DNA of 64,000 bases, from positions 4,025,501-4,089,500 of the forward strand of contig NZ_BAAAXG010000026.1 in assembly GCF_039535475.1 (NCBI RefSeq), given 5' to 3'. The notes under the pieces are model-generated. The model saw only the letters and a program-made list of their open reading frames with translations, searched no databases and was not told the origin of the DNA. This DNA comes from Streptomyces showdoensis (lineage in GTDB: Bacteria > Actinomycetota > Actinomycetes > Streptomycetales > Streptomycetaceae). The number at the start of each line of letters is the position of its first letter. The first letter of the stretch is position 1. This document shows positions 34,225 through 43,578 of the stretch, one piece after another. A program made the translations under genes and the position numbers.

Positions 34225-34926
34225 ATGACGACCACGGCCCAGGGGCTCCACCCGCACGTCCTCAACGCCCTGGGCCTCGCGATCACCGCCGGCGAGTACC
34301 CGCCCGGTGCCGTGCTGCGCAGCGACGAGCTCGCCGAGCGCTTCGAGGTCTCCCGGACCGTCGTGCGCGAGGTCGTGCGCGTCCTGGAGTCCATGCACCT
34401 GGTCGAGTCCCGGCGCCGGGTCGGCGTGATCGTGCTGCCCACCGAGCGGTGGAACGTGTACGACCCCCAGGTCATCCGCTGGCGCCTGGCCGGCGCCGAC
34501 CGCCCCCGCCAGCTCCGCTCGCTCACCGTGCTGCGCTCCGCGGTCGAACCGGTCGCCGCCGGACTCGCCGCCCTGCACGCCACCCCCGAGCAGTGCCGCG
34601 AGCTCACCGAGCAGGCCCTCGGCATGGTCGCCACCTCGCGCGGGCGCCGGCTGGAGGAGTACCTGGTGCACGACATCGCCTTCCACCGGGTCGTCCTCAA
34701 CGCCTCCGGCAACGAGATGTTCGCCCGGCTCGGGGACGTGGTCGCCGAGGTCCTCAGCGGCCGCACCCGCCACCAGGTGATGTTCGAGGACCCCGACCCG
34801 GCCGCCGTCACCCTCCACGTCCAGGTCGCCGAGGCCGTACGCGAGCGGGACGCCGCCCGCGCCGAGGCGCTGACCCGGGAGATCGCCGTCGGCGCGCTCA
34901 AGGAGCTGGACGTCCTGGCGCCCTGA
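34225..34926 (+). CDS. GntR/FadR-type (FCD) regulator of gluconate genes
   Basis: 233 aa from ATG 34225. N-terminal winged helix (ITAGEYPPGAVLRSDELAER, FEVSRTVVREVVRVLESMHL) and C-terminal all-helical FCD domain (LRSAVEPVAAGLAALHA, DIAFHRVVLNASGNEMF) with the usual Asp/His metal or ligand residues. It is divergent from gntK, and a perfect inverted repeat lies between them. It is likely a repressor released by gluconate or 6-phosphogluconate. Confidence 0.9.
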   Translation: MTTTAQGLHPHVLNALGLAITAGEYPPGAVLRSDELAERFEVSRTVVREVVRVLESMHLVESRRRVGVIVLPTERWNVYDPQVIRWRLAGADRPRQLRSLTVLRSAVEPVAAGLAALHATPEQCRELTEQALGMVATSRGRRLEEYLVHDIAFHRVVLNASGNEMFARLGDVVAEVLSGRTRHQVMFEDPDPAAVTLHVQVAEAVRERDAARAEALTREIAVGALKELDVLAP

Positions 34927-35042
34927 GGCGGCCCCTCGCGCCCCCGGGCCGGGCGCTCTCCAACCTCTGAACTAGCTCAAATCCGGGCGTTCAGTGACAT
35001 CCGCCACAGTCAGGGCCGCGCATTGCCGTGAGGATGTGCGCG

Positions 35043-35077
35043 GGCCGTGCCGGGGTGAACCCCCGGGAGGCACGGCC
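35043..35077 (+). promoter_or_regulatory. Structured leader hairpin before amino-acid permease
   Basis: Nine-bp arms ggccgtgcc/ggcacggcc enclose an inner GGGG-TGAA-CCCC stem-loop, about 45 bp before the permease ATG. It is positioned as a 5' leader. I do not recognise a named riboswitch; attenuation or mRNA stabilisation is possible. Confidence 0.45.
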
Positions 35078-35119
35078 GGGTACCGCACGACCCACCCCCT
35101 CACGAAGGCGAACAACTCC

Positions 35120-36587
35120 ATGAGCGACCGCGTCACCGCGGCCGAGCCGCAGACCGCCGCCCCGGCGGCCGCAGGCTCCACGGCGTCCCCCCCACATCGA
35201 CGCCGGCGACGCCGGATACCGCAAGGACCTCAAGTCCCGGCACATCAACATGATCGCCATCGGCGGCGCCATCGGCACGGGCCTCTTCCTCGGCGCCGGC
35301 GGCCGGATGGCCAACGCCGGACCCTCGCTCTTCATCGCGTACGCGGTCTGCGGCGTCTTCGCCTTCTTCGTCGTCCGGGCCCTCGGCGAGCTCGTGCTCT
35401 ACCGCCCCTCCTCCGGCGCCTTCGTCTCCTACGCGCGGGAGTTCATGGGCGAGAAGGGCGCCTACACGGCCGGCTGGCTCTACTTCCTCAACTGGTCGAC
35501 CACCGCCGTCGCCGACATCACCGCCGCGGCCACCTACGCCCACTTCTGGGCGATGTTCAGCGACGTCCCGCAGTGGATCCTCGCCCTGATCGCCCTCGCG
35601 GTCGTCCTCGCCGCCAACCTCATCTCGGTGAAGTACTTCGGCGAGATGGAGTTCTGGTTCGCGATCATCAAGGTGGCCGCCCTGGTCGCCTTCATGCTCG
35701 TCGGCATCTTCCTCGTCGTCACCCAGCACGAGGTCGGCGGCCACACCCCGGGCCTCGCCAACATCACCGACAACGGCGGCATCTTCCCCAACGGCGTGAT
35801 GCCGATGCTGCTGCTCATCCAGGGCGTCGTCTTCGCCTACGCCTCCGTCGAACTGTGCGGCGTCGCCGCCGGCGAGACCGAGAACCCCGAGAAGATCATG
35901 CCGAAGGCGATCAACTCGATCATGTGGCGGGTGGGCCTCTTCTACGTCGGCTCCGTCGTCCTGCTCGCGCTGATCCTCCCGTACACCGCCTACACCGGCG
36001 ACCAGAGCCCCTTCGTCACCGTCTTCGACAAGCTGGGCATCCCCGGCGCCGCCGGCGTGATGAACCTGGTGGTCCTCACCGCCGCCCTCTCCAGCCTCAA
36101 CTCGGGCCTCTACTCCACCGGCCGCATCCTGCGCTCCATGTCGCTGGCCGGCTCCGCGCCCAAGTTCACCGGCGTCATGAACAAGGGCGGCGTGCCCTAC
36201 GGCGGCATCCTGCTCACCGCGGGCTTCGGCGTCCTCGGCGTCGCCCTCAACTACGTGATGCCCGGCGAGGCCTTCGAGCTGGTCCTCAACTTCGCCTCGA
36301 TCGGCATCGTCGGCACCTGGGCGATGATCATGGTCTGCTCGCTGCTGTTCTGGCGCGCCGCCCGCCAGGGCAGGGTCGCCCGCCCCGGCTACAACCTGCC
36401 CTGGGCCCCGTACACCCAGATCGTGACCCTCGCCTTCCTGGCCTCCGTCCTCGTCCTCATGTGGATGGACGGCGGCGTCGGCCGCACCACCGTCGCCTGC
36501 CTGCCGCTCATCGCGGCCGCGCTGGTCGGCGGCTGGTTCCTGGTCCGCGGCCGGGTCCGCGCCACCGAGGGCCGCAACCGGGACTGA
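35120..36587 (+). pseudogene. Amino-acid permease (APC superfamily), +1 frameshifted
   Basis: ATG 35120 begins MSDRVTAAEPQTAAPAA; the frame breaks at the seven-C run at 35186-35192. Removing one C gives DAGYRKDLKSRHINMIAIGG and a full permease of about 488 aa with 12 hydrophobic helices (AIGTGLFLGAGGRMANAGPS, LYRPSSGAFVSYAREFMG). It is closest by memory to Streptomyces asparagine/GABA-type permeases. If the frameshift is real, translation could restart at ATG 35250, but this would lose the N-terminal cytoplasmic part. A structured leader precedes it. Confidence 0.8.
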
Positions 36588-36602
36588 GACCCCCCACGGG
36601 AG

Positions 36603-36637
36603 GAGGCCCCCGCGCGCACACCGCGCGCGGGGGCCTC
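36603..36637. terminator. Bidirectional hairpin terminator
   Basis: Fourteen-bp perfect stem gaggcccccgcgcg/cgcgcgggggcctc with a 7-nt loop, between the permease and the convergent multicopper oxidase. Confidence 0.8.
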
Positions 36638-36693
36638 GTACGCCGTCACCGGCCGGACGCCCCGGTGACCGGGTGCCTCGCCGACCCGGCGCC

Positions 36694-38541
36694 TCAGTGG
36701 CCCCCGTGCCCGTGCCCGGCACCGTGGTCGAAGGGCAGCACCTCGGGGGGCACCACCACGAACGGCCGCATCATCCCCATGTCCTCGTGCTCCAGCAGAT
36801 GGCAGTGGTACATGAAGCGGCCGTACGCCCCGTCGAAGCGGCCCATCACCCGCACCAGCTCCCCGCCCGGCACCCGGAAGACGTCCTTCCAGCCCGCCTC
36901 GTTCGGCGGCACCGGCACCGGCCGCGCCGGGTCGAACCGCACCGGCGAGCGCGAACCGCCCACCGCCCCGTCGAAGCCGCCCGTCGCGTACGCCTCCCGG
37001 CCCATCACCTGGAAGTCCGCCAGGTGGATGTGCATCGGGTGCATCAGCGGCCCCGGGGCCAGGTTCAGGAACGACCACTGCTCGTACGAGCCCTCGCCGA
37101 TCGTGAAGCCGAGCCCGTCGTTGAACGTCCGGGCCGTACGGCGGTACGTGCGCACCTTGCCGTCCGCCGACTGGATCTGGATCACCCCGTTCGCCGGCAG
37201 CCGCAGCCGGGCGCCCTCCTTCTCCGGAACCTCCTCCATCTCCCACATCTCCGGATGCCCGCCGCCCCCGACCGTCCCCGGCGGCGTGAGCACCACGAGC
37301 CGGTGCCCGTGCTCGACGTGCGCGTGGTCGTAGCGCCGGAAGGACCCCGAGAGCACCGACGGCAACGCGAAACCGTCGCAGCCGCCGTCCTCGGCTCCTT
37401 CACCGACGCGGAACTCCATCACCTGCGGATACGGCACGTTCAGCGTCGCGTCCGGCACCCCGGGCCCCCGCCCCACGGCCTTGTTCACCAGCCGCAGGCG
37501 CTGCCCTGCCCGGCCCCGGAAGTCGACCAGCAGGTCGAAGCGCTCGGCCGGGGCGATCGTCAGCGGCGCCACGCTCTCCGCGCCCCCGTCGCCCTCCTCG
37601 AAGTCGAAGGCCACCGGGCGCGGCAGCAGCCCGCCGTCGCTCCCGATCTGGTGCACCGCGCCCGGCACCGGCCGGTCGTCCTCGTCGACGAGGACCAGGT
37701 CGTAGGTCCGCGCGTTCGACGCGTTCACCAGCCGGAAGCGGTACCAGCCGTCCAGCACGTCCAGATACGGCCAGATCGTGCCGTTGACCGTCGTGTACGG
37801 GCCGACGAACGGCAGCCCGACCGGCTTCCCCGTCTCCGGGTGGCTGGCCACCAGCCGCGTCGTCTTGTGCAGCAGCCGCCCGTTCAGCTCCCCGTCCGCG
37901 TCGGTGTCCAGGTTCCGGTCCGCCAGGACCAGCGGCAGCTCCCGCTCCCCGGACGGCAGACCCAGCGCGTCCTCCTCGTCGTCCCGCACCAGATAGGTGC
38001 CCATCAGACCCGCGTACACGTTCCACCGGGTGATGTTCATGGCGTGGTCGTGGTACCACCAGTGCACCGCCTGGTGCTCGTTCGGGTACTCCGACAGCTG
38101 CGCGCCCCCGAAGCCGACCGCGTTGTCCGTCCACCCGTCGTTGCCGCCGCCGGTCTGCGCCCCGTGCAGGTGCGTCACCGACCAGGCCGGCAGCGCCGCC
38201 GCCTCGCGGACCGGCTCCACGCCCTCCCGGCCCGGCCGGTTGTGCGGATCGGGCCGCCCCTCGGTGCGCGGCACCTCGACCACGGTCACCGGATACTCGC
38301 TGCCCTTCGGGATCCGGTTGGTCCACGCCACCCGCAGCCGCTGCCCCCGCCGCACCTCGATCGTCGGACCCGGGACGCTCCCCTCGTACCCCCACATCGG
38401 CGTGGGCGGCAGCTGACGGTGCATCCGCACCCAGGCCGGGCGCAAGGAGATCTCGATCTCCGCCGTGTCGCCGCCCGGTTCGGGCCGCAGCACCGGCGGG
38501 ACGGTCAACGGGTCGACGTACGGTTCGAGTTCACTGGTCAT
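36694..38541 (-). CDS. Three-domain multicopper oxidase, CotA/phenoxazinone synthase-like
   Basis: 615 aa from ATG 38541 (AGGGGGAAACG upstream; ATG 38565 lacks an RBS). Copper motifs are complete: THLHGAQT and [20 protein letters not shown] in domain 1, [12 protein letters not shown] and [14 protein letters not shown] in domain 3, consistent with type 1 plus trinuclear copper sites. No Sec signal is evident, so it may be cytoplasmic or Tat-independent. Members oxidise phenols, bilirubin or aminophenols with O2. The C-terminal tail is His/Gly-rich ([11 protein letters not shown]). Divergent from the mycothiol dehydrogenase. Confidence 0.92.
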   Translation of the reverse strand: MTSELEPYVDPLTVPPVLRPEPGGDTAEIEISLRPAWVRMHRQLPPTPMWGYEGSVPGPTIEVRRGQRLRVAWTNRIPKGSEYPVTVVEVPRTEGRPDPHNRPGREGVEPVREAAALPAWSVTHLHGAQTGGGNDGWTDNAVGFGGAQLSEYPNEHQAVHWWYHDHAMNITRWNVYAGLMGTYLVRDDEEDALGLPSGERELPLVLADRNLDTDADGELNGRLLHKTTRLVASHPETGKPVGLPFVGPYTTVNGTIWPYLDVLDGWYRFRLVNASNARTYDLVLVDEDDRPVPGAVHQIGSDGGLLPRPVAFDFEEGDGGAESVAPLTIAPAERFDLLVDFRGRAGQRLRLVNKAVGRGPGVPDATLNVPYPQVMEFRVGEGAEDGGCDGFALPSVLSGSFRRYDHAHVEHGHRLVVLTPPGTVGGGGHPEMWEMEEVPEKEGARLRLPANGVIQIQSADGKVRTYRRTARTFNDGLGFTIGEGSYEQWSFLNLAPGPLMHPMHIHLADFQVMGREAYATGGFDGAVGGSRSPVRFDPARPVPVPPNEAGWKDVFRVPGGELVRVMGRFDGAYGRFMYHCHLLEHEDMGMMRPFVVVPPEVLPFDHGAGHGHGGH

Positions 38542-38682
38542 CGTTTCCCCCTGAGGCTGTGTCATGCCTGCTGGGGCAGGAGACGGCGAGCGACGGGACG
38601 AAGGTTGCGGGGGCCGCGTAACCTGGCCGATATCGTCACATCCGTAACGCGGGTCACCGTTTCGGTGGAAGGGAAGTCCACG

Positions 38683-39768
38683 ATGGCGCAGCAGGTCCAG
38701 GGGGTCGTCGCCCCCGGCAGGAACGAGCCGGTCCGGGTCGAGACGATCGTGATCCCCGACCCCGGCCCCGGTGAGGCCGTCGTGAAGATCCAGGCCTGCG
38801 GTGTCTGTCACACCGACCTCCACTACAAACAGGGCGCCATCAACGACGAGTTCCCCTTCCTCCTCGGCCACGAGGCGGCGGGCGTCGTCGAGTCGGTCGG
38901 CGAGGGCGTCACCGACGTCGCCCCCGGCGACTTCGTGATCCTCAACTGGCGTGCCGTCTGCGGCCAGTGCCGGGCCTGCCTGCGCGGCCGCCCCTGGTAC
39001 TGCTTCGACACCCACAACGCCCGGCAGAAGATGACCCTGCTCGACGGCACCGAGCTCTCCCCGGCGCTCGGCATCGGCGCCTTCGCCGAGAAGACCCTGG
39101 TCGCCGCCGGGCAGTGCACCAAGGTCGACCCGGCCGTCGCCCCCGAGGTCGCCGGACTCCTCGGCTGCGGTGTGATGGCCGGCATCGGCGCCGCCCTCAA
39201 CACCGGGAACGTCGGCCGCGGCGACACCGTCGCCGTCATCGGCTGCGGAGGCGTCGGCGACGCGGCGATCGTCGGCTCCCGGCTCGCCGGAGCCGCCCGG
39301 ATCATCGCCGTCGACATCGACGAGCGGAAGCTCGCCAAGGCCCGCGAGATGGGCGCCACCCACACCGTGGACTCCCGCGCCGGCGACCCCGTCGAGGCGG
39401 TCCGCGAGCTCACCGGCGGCTTCGGCGCCGACGTCGTCATCGAGGCCGTCGGCCGCCCCGAGACCTACCGCCAGGCCTTCTACGCCCGCGACCTCGCCGG
39501 CACCGTCGTCCTCGTCGGCGTCCCCACCCCGGAGATGAAGCTCGAACTGCCCCTCCTCGACGTCTTCGGCCGCGGCGGCGCCCTCAAGTCCTCCTGGTAC
39601 GGGGACTGCCTGCCCTCCCGCGACTTCCCGATGCTGATCGACCTGCACCAGCAGGGCCGCATCGACCTCGGCGCCTTCGTCACCGAGACCATCGGACTCG
39701 GCGAGGTCGAGAAGGCCTTCGCCCGCATGCACGAGGGCGACGTCCTGCGCTCGGTGGTGGTCCTCTGA
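38683..39768 (+). CDS. mscR: S-(hydroxymethyl)mycothiol dehydrogenase
   Basis: 361 aa from ATG 38683 with AAGGGAAG upstream. Class III-like zinc alcohol dehydrogenase: [40 protein letters not shown], Cys-rich structural zinc loop [15 protein letters not shown], and [11 protein letters not shown]ossmann motif. The mycothiol enzyme type is supported by its overlap (TGATG) with a small MBL hydrolase gene, an actinobacterial pairing. It oxidises S-hydroxymethyl-mycothiol from formaldehyde to S-formyl-mycothiol, and may also reduce S-nitrosomycothiol. The mycothiol ligase gene lies at 54.3-55.5 kb. Confidence 0.87.
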   Translation: MAQQVQGVVAPGRNEPVRVETIVIPDPGPGEAVVKIQACGVCHTDLHYKQGAINDEFPFLLGHEAAGVVESVGEGVTDVAPGDFVILNWRAVCGQCRACLRGRPWYCFDTHNARQKMTLLDGTELSPALGIGAFAEKTLVAAGQCTKVDPAVAPEVAGLLGCGVMAGIGAALNTGNVGRGDTVAVIGCGGVGDAAIVGSRLAGAARIIAVDIDERKLAKAREMGATHTVDSRAGDPVEAVRELTGGFGADVVIEAVGRPETYRQAFYARDLAGTVVLVGVPTPEMKLELPLLDVFGRGGALKSSWYGDCLPSRDFPMLIDLHQQGRIDLGAFVTETIGLGEVEKAFARMHEGDVLRSVVVL

Positions 39769-40388
39769 TGGGCACCCGCATCGACCACCTGGTCACCTCC
39801 GGCACCTTCAGCCTCGACGGCGGCACCTGGGAGGTGGACAACAACGTCTGGATCGTCGGCGACGACACCGAGGCCGTCGTCATCGACGCCGCCCACGACG
39901 CCGACGCCGTCCTCGCCGCCCTCGACGGCCGCGCCCTGCGCGCCATCGTCTGCACCCACGCCCACGACGACCACATCGACGCGGCCCCGGCCCTCGCCGC
40001 CGCCACCGGCGCCCGGATCCTGCTCCACCCGGCCGACCAGCCGCTGTGGAAGCTCACCCACCCCGACCACACCCCCGACGGAGACCTCGCCGACGGCCAG
40101 GTCCTCACCATCGCCGGGACCGACCTGCACGTCCTCCACACGCCCGGCCACGCCCCCGGCGCGGTCTGCCTGTACGCCCCCGATCTGGGCACCGTCTTCA
40201 CCGGCGACACCCTCTTCCAGGGCGGCCCCGGCGCGACCGGGCGGTCCTACTCGGACTTCCCGACCATCGTCGGGTCGATCCGGGAGAAGCTCCTCACCCT
40301 GCCGCCCGAGACGGTGGTCCGCACCGGCCACGGCGACAGCACCACCATCGGCGCGGAGGCTCCGCACCTGGAGGAGTGGCATCCCTAG
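39768..40388 (+). CDS. MBL-fold hydrolase paired with mycothiol dehydrogenase
   Basis: 206 aa from ATG 39768, overlapping the dehydrogenase stop (TGATG). Zinc motif [15 protein letters not shown] (HxHxDH), third His in [13 protein letters not shown], Asp in [11 protein letters not shown] and terminal His in [12 protein letters not shown], as in glyoxalase II-like proteins. Translational coupling with mscR suggests it hydrolyses S-formyl-mycothiol to formate and mycothiol, completing formaldehyde detoxification. This role is inferred from context. Confidence 0.87.
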   Translation: MGTRIDHLVTSGTFSLDGGTWEVDNNVWIVGDDTEAVVIDAAHDADAVLAALDGRALRAIVCTHAHDDHIDAAPALAAATGARILLHPADQPLWKLTHPDHTPDGDLADGQVLTIAGTDLHVLHTPGHAPGAVCLYAPDLGTVFTGDTLFQGGPGATGRSYSDFPTIVGSIREKLLTLPPETVVRTGHGDSTTIGAEAPHLEEWHP

Positions 40389-41335
40389 ATCTGCGGCTCC
40401 GCCGCGTGGCCGAGGGCACTGAGCGGGCGCCGGCTCACGAAGCGCCTCGGCTCACCCGTGAACGGGTCGGTGAACCCCAGCGACCGCGCCAGCAGCTGCA
40501 GCGGCCGCGCGTGGTCCTCCGGCCCGTCCGCACGGACCACCGGGTACAGCGGGTCGTGCAGGATCGGCAGCCCGAGCGCGTTCATGTGCACCCGCAGCTG
40601 ATGGGTCCGCCCGGTCACCGGCACCAGCCGGTACCGGGCGAGCCCGTGCGCGTGCGCCAGGAGCTCGATCCGGCTCTCGGCGTTCGGCTCGCCCGGCACC
40701 TCCCGGGCGGCCAGCACCCCGCGCTCCTTCTCGATCCGGCTCCGCACGGTCACCGGCAGCTCCAGCGCCGGGTCGTACGGCGCCACCGCCTCGTACGCCT
40801 TGCGCACGGCCCGGTCCCGGAACAGCGTCTGGTACGCCCCCCGGTCCTCCGGCCGTACGACGAAGAGCACCAGCCCCGCCGTCAGCCGGTCCAGCCGGTG
40901 CGCGGGCTGCAGCGCCGGCAGCCCCAGCTCCCGCCGCAGCCGGGCCAGCGCCGTCTCCGTGACGTGGCGGCCCCGCGGCATCGTCGCCAGGAAGTGCGGC
41001 TTGTCCGCCACCACGATCCGCTCGTCCCGGTGGACGACCTCGACCTCGAAGGGCACCCGCTCCTCGGCGGGGAAGTCCCGGTGGAACCAGAGGTGGCGCC
41101 CCGGCACGTAGGGTTCGTCCCCGTCGGCCGCGGTCCCGTCCGCCCCGACGAACCGGCCCTCGCGCAGCATCGCCTCGACCCGTGCGGCCCCGACGACCGC
41201 CGCGTACCGGTCCAGCAGGTGCGCGCGCACGGTGGCCCACCGCCGCTCCGGATCCTCGGGCAGCCGGACCCGCACGGGATCGATGCCGTCCCGCTGGGGG
41301 AGGGGGGAGGCGGGAGCCTTGCCTCTGCGTCGCAC
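40385..41335 (-). CDS. RluA family pseudouridine synthase
   Basis: About 316 aa using GTG 41335; the open frame runs to 41416 into the tRNA terminator, so the exact start is uncertain. RluA signature with catalytic Asp in ALQPAHRLDRLTAGLVLFV, GRTHQLRVHMNALGLPIL and a truncated S4-like N-terminus. It isomerises uridine in rRNA or tRNA; the target is unknown. Its 3' end overlaps the convergent MBL gene by 4 bp. Confidence 0.87.
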   Translation of the reverse strand: MRRRGKAPASPLPQRDGIDPVRVRLPEDPERRWATVRAHLLDRYAAVVGAARVEAMLREGRFVGADGTAADGDEPYVPGRHLWFHRDFPAEERVPFEVEVVHRDERIVVADKPHFLATMPRGRHVTETALARLRRELGLPALQPAHRLDRLTAGLVLFVVRPEDRGAYQTLFRDRAVRKAYEAVAPYDPALELPVTVRSRIEKERGVLAAREVPGEPNAESRIELLAHAHGLARYRLVPVTGRTHQLRVHMNALGLPILHDPLYPVVRADGPEDHARPLQLLARSLGFTDPFTGEPRRFVSRRPLSALGHAAEPQI

Positions 41336-41355
41336 CGGTCCTACCGCCCTAACGA

Positions 41356-41384
41356 GAAAGACCCCACGTGACGTGGGGTCTTTC
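41356..41384 (-). terminator. Strong terminator downstream of tRNA-Leu
   Basis: Inverted repeat gaaagaccccacgt/acgtggggtctttc with 14-bp arms and a 1-nt centre. On the minus strand it is directly downstream of the tRNA and ends in TCTTTC. Confidence 0.8.
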
Positions 41385-41386
41385 GC

Positions 41387-41474
41387 TGGTGTCCGAGGGG
41401 GGACTTGAACCCCCACGCCCGATAAAGGGCACTAGCACCTCAAGCTAGCGCGTCTGCCATTCCGCCACCCGGAC
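41387..41474 (-). tRNA. tRNA-Leu (anticodon GAG)
   Basis: On the minus strand an 88-nt sequence folds as a class II tRNA: acceptor GTCCGGG/CTCGGAC, anticodon stem CTAGC/GCTAG with loop TTGAGGT (GAG), long variable arm TGCCCTTTATCGGGC, T arm GGGGGTTCAAGTCCCCC, and an encoded CCA. It reads CUC and CUU leucine codons. The terminator at 41356-41384 lies directly downstream. Confidence 0.93.
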
Positions 41475-41701
41475 AGGTGATCTCGTCTTCGTGGCCGCTG
41501 GCCCCTTCCGACGAGGAAAACCATAGCAAACATCTGGGGTGGCCGATCACCACCCCCGTACGCCCCCTCCCCGCGTGACCTCCGGCCCCTCGTGTGTCGG
41601 GCACATGTCGGCCGACGGCCGCCCTTGGGCCTGGAGGGGGGCACGCGGGAGGATGGGTGGATCACAGCCAGCACATGGGGCACGTAGTGGGAGGAAGCAG
41701 C

Positions 41702-43027
41702 GTGAGCGAGTCGAACACCGGCCGGACCGTCACGGGCGAGGACGAGGTCGTCGACCTCTGTCGTGACCTCATCCGCATCGACACCAGCAATTACGGCGAC
41801 CACTCCGGCCCGGGCGAGCGGGCGGCGGCGGAGTACGTCGCGGAGAAGCTCGCCGAGGTCGGACTCGAGCCCAAGATCATCGAGTCGCACAAGGGGCGGG
41901 CCTCCACCGTCGCCCGCATCGAGGGCGAGGACCCGTCCCGCCCGGCCCTGCTCATCCACGGCCACACCGACGTCGTCCCGGCCAACGCCGAGGACTGGAC
42001 CCACCACCCCTTCTCGGGCGAGGTCGCCGACGGCTGCGTCTGGGGCCGCGGCGCCGTCGACATGAAGGACATGGACGCGATGACCCTGGCGGTCGTCCGC
42101 GACCGCATGCGCAGCGGCCGCAAGCCCCCGCGCGACATCGTCCTCGCCTTCCTCGCCGACGAGGAGGCGGGCGGCACCTACGGCGCCCGTCACCTGGTCG
42201 ACAAGCACCGGGGCCTCTTCGACGGGGTGACCGAGGCGATCGGCGAGGTCGGCGGCTTCTCCTTCACCGTCAACGAGAACCTCCGGCTCTACCTGGTCGA
42301 GACCGCCCAGAAGGGCATGCACTGGATGCGGCTGACCGTCGAGGGCACCGCGGGTCACGGCTCGATGACCAACAACGACAACGCCATCACCGAGCTGTGC
42401 GAGGCCGTGGGCCGGCTCGGCCGCCACCAGTGGCCGGTCAGGGTCACCAAGACCGTGCGCTCCTTCCTCGACGAGCTCTCGGACGCGCTCGGCACCCCGC
42501 TCGACCCCGAGGACATGGACGCGACCCTCGCCAAGCTCGGCGGCATCGCCAAGATGGTCGGCGCCACCCTGCGCAACTCCGCCGCCCCGACGATGCTCGG
42601 CGCCGGCTACAAGGTGAACGTCATCCCCGGCCAGGCCACCGCCCACGTCGACGGGCGCTTCCTGCCCGGCTACGAGGAGGAGTTCCTGGCCGACCTCGAC
42701 CGGATCCTCGGGCCCCGGGTCAAGCGCGAGGACGTGCACGGGGACAAGGCGCTGGAGACCAGCTTCGACGGCGCCCTGGTCGACGCCATGCAGCTGGCCC
42801 TGCGCGCCGAGGACCCGATCGCGCGCGCCGTGCCGTACATGCTCTCCGGCGGCACCGACGCCAAGTCCTTCGACGACCTGGGCATCCGCTGCTTCGGCTT
42901 CGCCCCGCTGCAGCTGCCGCCGGAGCTCGACTTCGCCGGCATGTTCCACGGCGTCGACGAGCGGGTGCCGGTGGACGGCCTGAAGTTCGGTGTCCGGGTC
43001 CTGGACCGCTTCATCGACGCCTCCTGA
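41702..43027 (+). CDS. M20 family metallopeptidase
   Basis: 441 aa from GTG 41702, chosen because GGAGGAAG sits at 41690-41697; the frame is open to 41594. M20 zinc motifs: LLIHGHTDVVPANAEDW, GRGAVDMKDMDAM (bridging Asp), ADEEAGGTYGARHL (catalytic Glu and ligand) and a lid domain with the TAGHGSM His. It hydrolyses a peptide or amide; aminoacylase, carboxypeptidase or succinyl-DAP-like activities are possible. Tandem hairpin repeats follow its stop. Confidence 0.9.
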   Translation: MSESNTGRTVTGEDEVVDLCRDLIRIDTSNYGDHSGPGERAAAEYVAEKLAEVGLEPKIIESHKGRASTVARIEGEDPSRPALLIHGHTDVVPANAEDWTHHPFSGEVADGCVWGRGAVDMKDMDAMTLAVVRDRMRSGRKPPRDIVLAFLADEEAGGTYGARHLVDKHRGLFDGVTEAIGEVGGFSFTVNENLRLYLVETAQKGMHWMRLTVEGTAGHGSMTNNDNAITELCEAVGRLGRHQWPVRVTKTVRSFLDELSDALGTPLDPEDMDATLAKLGGIAKMVGATLRNSAAPTMLGAGYKVNVIPGQATAHVDGRFLPGYEEEFLADLDRILGPRVKREDVHGDKALETSFDGALVDAMQLALRAEDPIARAVPYMLSGGTDAKSFDDLGIRCFGFAPLQLPPELDFAGMFHGVDERVPVDGLKFGVRVLDRFIDAS

Positions 43028-43096
43028 AGGGCGCCTCCTGAAGGACGCCCCCTGACGGGCGCCTGCTGAAGGACGCCCCCTGACGGGCGCCTGCTG
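43027..43096. repeat. 28-bp tandem repeat after M20 peptidase
   Basis: Two perfect 28-bp copies (43041-43068 and 43069-43096) follow a partial unit at 43027-43040. Each contains a hairpin-forming GCCCcctgacGGGC, so the array could act as a repeated terminator. Confidence 0.75.
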
Positions 43097-43184
43097 AAAT
43101 CGACCGCGCGTGCGTGGATGACCGGAAAGAGTGAATGCCTCCAGGGTCTCGTAGCCCCCTGGATTCCCCCTCGTTACAGGTGGT

Positions 43185-43205
43185 GCGGTCCGCGGCTGGG
43201 ACCGC
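43185..43205 (+). promoter_or_regulatory. 5' UTR hairpin before short chaplin
   Basis: GCGGTCC/GGACCGC arms around a 7-nt loop, about 20 bp before the chaplin ATG and just upstream of its RBS AAGGAGGAATA. Possibly modulates translation of the abundant chaplin mRNA. Confidence 0.35.
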
Positions 43206-43225
43206 ATTGCCAACAAGGAGGAATA

Positions 43226-43459
43226 ATGATCAAGAAGGTCGTCGCTGCTGCGGCTGCCACCGGCGGTCTCGTTCTCGCGGGTGCGGGCATGGCCGTTGCC
43301 GACTCGGGTGCCCAGGGTGCCGCCATCGGTTCCCCCGGCGTGCTCTCGGGCAACGTCGTCCAGGTGCCGATCCACATCCCCGTGAACGTGTGCGGCAACA
43401 CGGTCTCCGTGATCGGTCTGCTGAACCCCGCCTTCGGCAACACCTGCATCAACGCCTGA
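43226..43459 (+). CDS. Short chaplin, ChpH-like
   Basis: 77 aa from ATG 43226 with AAGGAGGAAT upstream. Sec signal MIKKVVAAAAATGGLVLAGA ends near AVADSG, followed by one chaplin domain: [38 protein letters not shown] and TCINA, with the two conserved Cys. Chaplins are secreted amphipathic proteins that coat aerial hyphae and lower surface tension. A terminator and a long chaplin gene follow. It looks like ChpH, but chaplins are similar to one another, so no symbol is assigned. Confidence 0.93.
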   Translation: MIKKVVAAAAATGGLVLAGAGMAVADSGAQGAAIGSPGVLSGNVVQVPIHIPVNVCGNTVSVIGLLNPAFGNTCINA

Positions 43460-43494
43460 CGTTGAGCATCACCCCCTGAGGGTTTGAGCCAAGG

Positions 43495-43531
43495 CCGGCC
43501 CCGGAGTGCGCGCCATGCACTCCGGGGCCGG
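43495..43531 (+). terminator. Terminator after short chaplin
   Basis: Fifteen-bp stem ccggccccggagtgc/gcactccggggccgg with a 7-nt loop, between the two chaplin genes. Confidence 0.75.
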
Positions 43532-43578
43532 TGGGCATTTCGCACGAGCCGAGCATGCAGGGAAGCGGGAACACAGCA

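Noticed and set aside
38566..39732. Minus-strand extension of the multicopper oxidase frame across the mycothiol dehydrogenase
   Set aside because: It is antisense to a clear dehydrogenase gene; the oxidase has a good RBS and start at 38541.
41440..41460. SoxR box candidate (CCTCAAG...)
   Set aside because: This sequence is part of the tRNA-Leu anticodon arm, not a regulatory site.
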